Part shown: in pieces, positions 53,860 to 54,571 of the stretch | How positions within the stretch are numbered: position 1 is the stretch's first letter | How the letters are laid out: every line of letters starts with the position of its first letter | Virus record (IMG/VR): IMGVR_UViG_3300031586_000003 | Location: 1-54,571 of that record | Strand: one strand, 5' to 3' | DNA from: a virus | DNA: 54,571 bases | Made by a program: the position numbers and the translations under genes | The notes under the pieces: model-generated | The model's input: the letters and a program-made list of their open reading frames with translations, nothing else | Told to the model about the DNA's origin: nothing | Database searches by the model: none

Positions 53860-54234
53860 TTATTCCTCCTTAATCAGCCTGCCAAGCATTAAAATATCGT
53901 TGCCCTTTATTTTTGCATCTCCTAATTGCTCAACTGTGATAGGCTCGTATTTAATCTCAATCTCCTGCCCGGCAAGTTCAGTATATTCCTTGTTAAACGC
54001 TTCCATATCCTTCATCGGATGGATATTATCTTTAACTATCAGTTTCCCCTTTTTATCCCTTTTAGCATGCTTCTCAACTAATTTCTGCCTTGCCTTCTCA
54101 AAAGGCTCGAACTCTGGGCCAATCTGCTTGAAAGCCCTCGCCAGCCAGTAGGCCGTCTTTGCCGGTATCTCCTTATCGAGCACGGCGGGCAGGGCGTCCA
54201 TTATCGGCCTTAGTTCCCCTAGTTGTAGCTTCAC
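53860..54234 (-). CDS. DUF1617-like phage protein, 124 aa
   Basis: MKLQLGELRPIMDALPAVLDKEIPAKTAYWLARAFKQIGPEFEPFEKARQKLVEKHAKRD, in parts LPAVLDKEIPAKTAYWLA and ARQKLVEKHAKRD, ending PITVEQLGDAKIKGNDILMLGRLI. Matches the layout of small phage proteins of the DUF1617 type, unknown role. The leader 54235-54292 holds a GGGGCTG/CAGCCCC hairpin. Confidence 0.65.
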   Translation of the reverse strand: MKLQLGELRPIMDALPAVLDKEIPAKTAYWLARAFKQIGPEFEPFEKARQKLVEKHAKRDKKGKLIVKDNIHPMKDMEAFNKEYTELAGQEIEIKYEPITVEQLGDAKIKGNDILMLGRLIKEE

Positions 54235-54292
54235 TTAACCCTCCTTTTTTCTTTGTGGGGCTGTTAAAGGCCCAGCCCCTAAGCCCTGAAGT

Positions 54293-54571
54293 TTAGGCAC
54301 TAATCAAAGCCAAATATCTGATTCCAACTGTGGGAATGTAAACCCTTAAACCAGCATAACCAGTTACCGAACTTATATCAGTGTCAATGAATTTCCCACT
54401 ACCAACGGTTAGATTAGTTCCAAGCGTAAGGAAATTTCCAGTAGTATCTATAGTAGATGCAACCCCAGTTCCTCCTCCGTTGCAGTAAATAAACGATGTG
54501 GCAGTTCCAAGACTTGCACCAGTAGCCGCAGACAATTCCAGTTCTAATGGTGCATAGTTTCCTTGAGTAGT
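54293..54571 (-). CDS. Virion structural protein, C-terminal part (continues at 1-571)
   Basis: The C-terminal half of the 240-aa protein whose start is at 571 on the other edge. It reads ...TIDTTGNFLTLGTNLTVGSGKF and ends RYLALISA. Reading in frame across the 127-base overlap supports the circular genome. It is not a complete gene within the window alone. Confidence 0.75.
   Translation of the reverse strand, partial: TTQGNYAPLELELSAATGASLGTATSFIYCNGGGTGVASTIDTTGNFLTLGTNLTVGSGKFIDTDISSVTGYAGLRVYIPTVGIRYLALISA
54445..54571. repeat. Right copy of 127-bp exact terminal repeat
   Basis: Same 127 bases as 1-127. Remove one copy to close the circle. Confidence 0.95.

Noticed and set aside
1-54571. 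Lysogeny module
   Set aside because: I looked for an integrase, excisionase or CI-like repressor and saw none, so temperate life is not supported, though plasmid-like maintenance cannot be excluded.

Overview
The window is one complete genome of a tailed double-stranded DNA phage, probably a siphovirus infecting an unidentified bacterium. The first 127 bases recur exactly as the last 127, so the contig closes into a circle of 54,444 bp, and one structural gene runs across the join. Every gene I can support lies on the minus strand, so transcription goes one way round the circle. Promoters are of ordinary bacterial sigma-70 type, Shine-Dalgarno sequences are strong, and the genetic code is standard. 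I see no integrase, no CI-like repressor, no DNA polymerase and no conventional tRNA. The host cannot be named; a small exported protein with a barrel-like C-terminus weakly hints at a diderm host.

Layout in the direction of transcription (decreasing coordinates). The packaging and head block runs from 14.5 kb to 0: sigma-region-4-like regulator, HNH protein, small terminase-like protein, TerL, portal, Mu F-like head protein, HNH and LAGLIDADG endonucleases, a very long HK97-type prohead protease, major capsid protein and decoration-like proteins. It continues across the join into 54.5-44.4 kb: virion surface proteins, a collagen-like fibre, a LicD-type transferase, a cytidylyltransferase, head-tail connectors, a glycosyltransferase-LicD fusion and the major tail protein. 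The tail block is 44.3-34.8 kb: chaperones joined by a -1 frameshift, tape measure, distal tail, Fn3-bearing tail protein, fibre/baseplate proteins and a TIM-barrel-like protein. Next come a papain-like protease and small membrane, exported and lytic transglycosylase proteins (34.8-32.3 kb). The early/replication block is 31.8-15.1 kb: metallophosphoesterase, deoxyribosyltransferase-like proteins, small HTH regulators, YopX, PD-(D/E)XK exonuclease, OB-fold ssDNA-binding protein, many tiny zinc-ribbon proteins, an initiator gene with iterons inside it (lambda-like origin), a radical SAM enzyme, DnaB, RusA and a second nuclease.

The most unusual content is between the genes. (1) An RNA-gene island at 14.5-15.1 kb has at least two minus-strand promoters with identical 16-bp spacers, a terminator and several folded elements. 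(2) A family of five small stem-closed RNAs recurs, two in that island and three in tandem at 26.7-26.9 kb; all have the form P1-GCA-N(28-31)-TAGC-N-P1' on the plus strand. (3) A second family carries a GGCAGG-AT...CCTGC hairpin inside a long closing stem, and one copy appears to be split by the LAGLIDADG gene. (4) A tRNA-sized element resembling the tRNA-like domain of tmRNA lies between the protease and capsid genes. (5) A gene-free 1.1-kb array of degenerate repeats at 12.3-13.4 kb is flanked by a roughly 20-bp direct repeat. The phage also carries genes that could place glycosyl or CDP-linked phospho-alcohol groups on its virion or host surface.

All functions are read from sequence motifs alone. 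RNA structures are base pairings found by eye, and no database or folding program was run.
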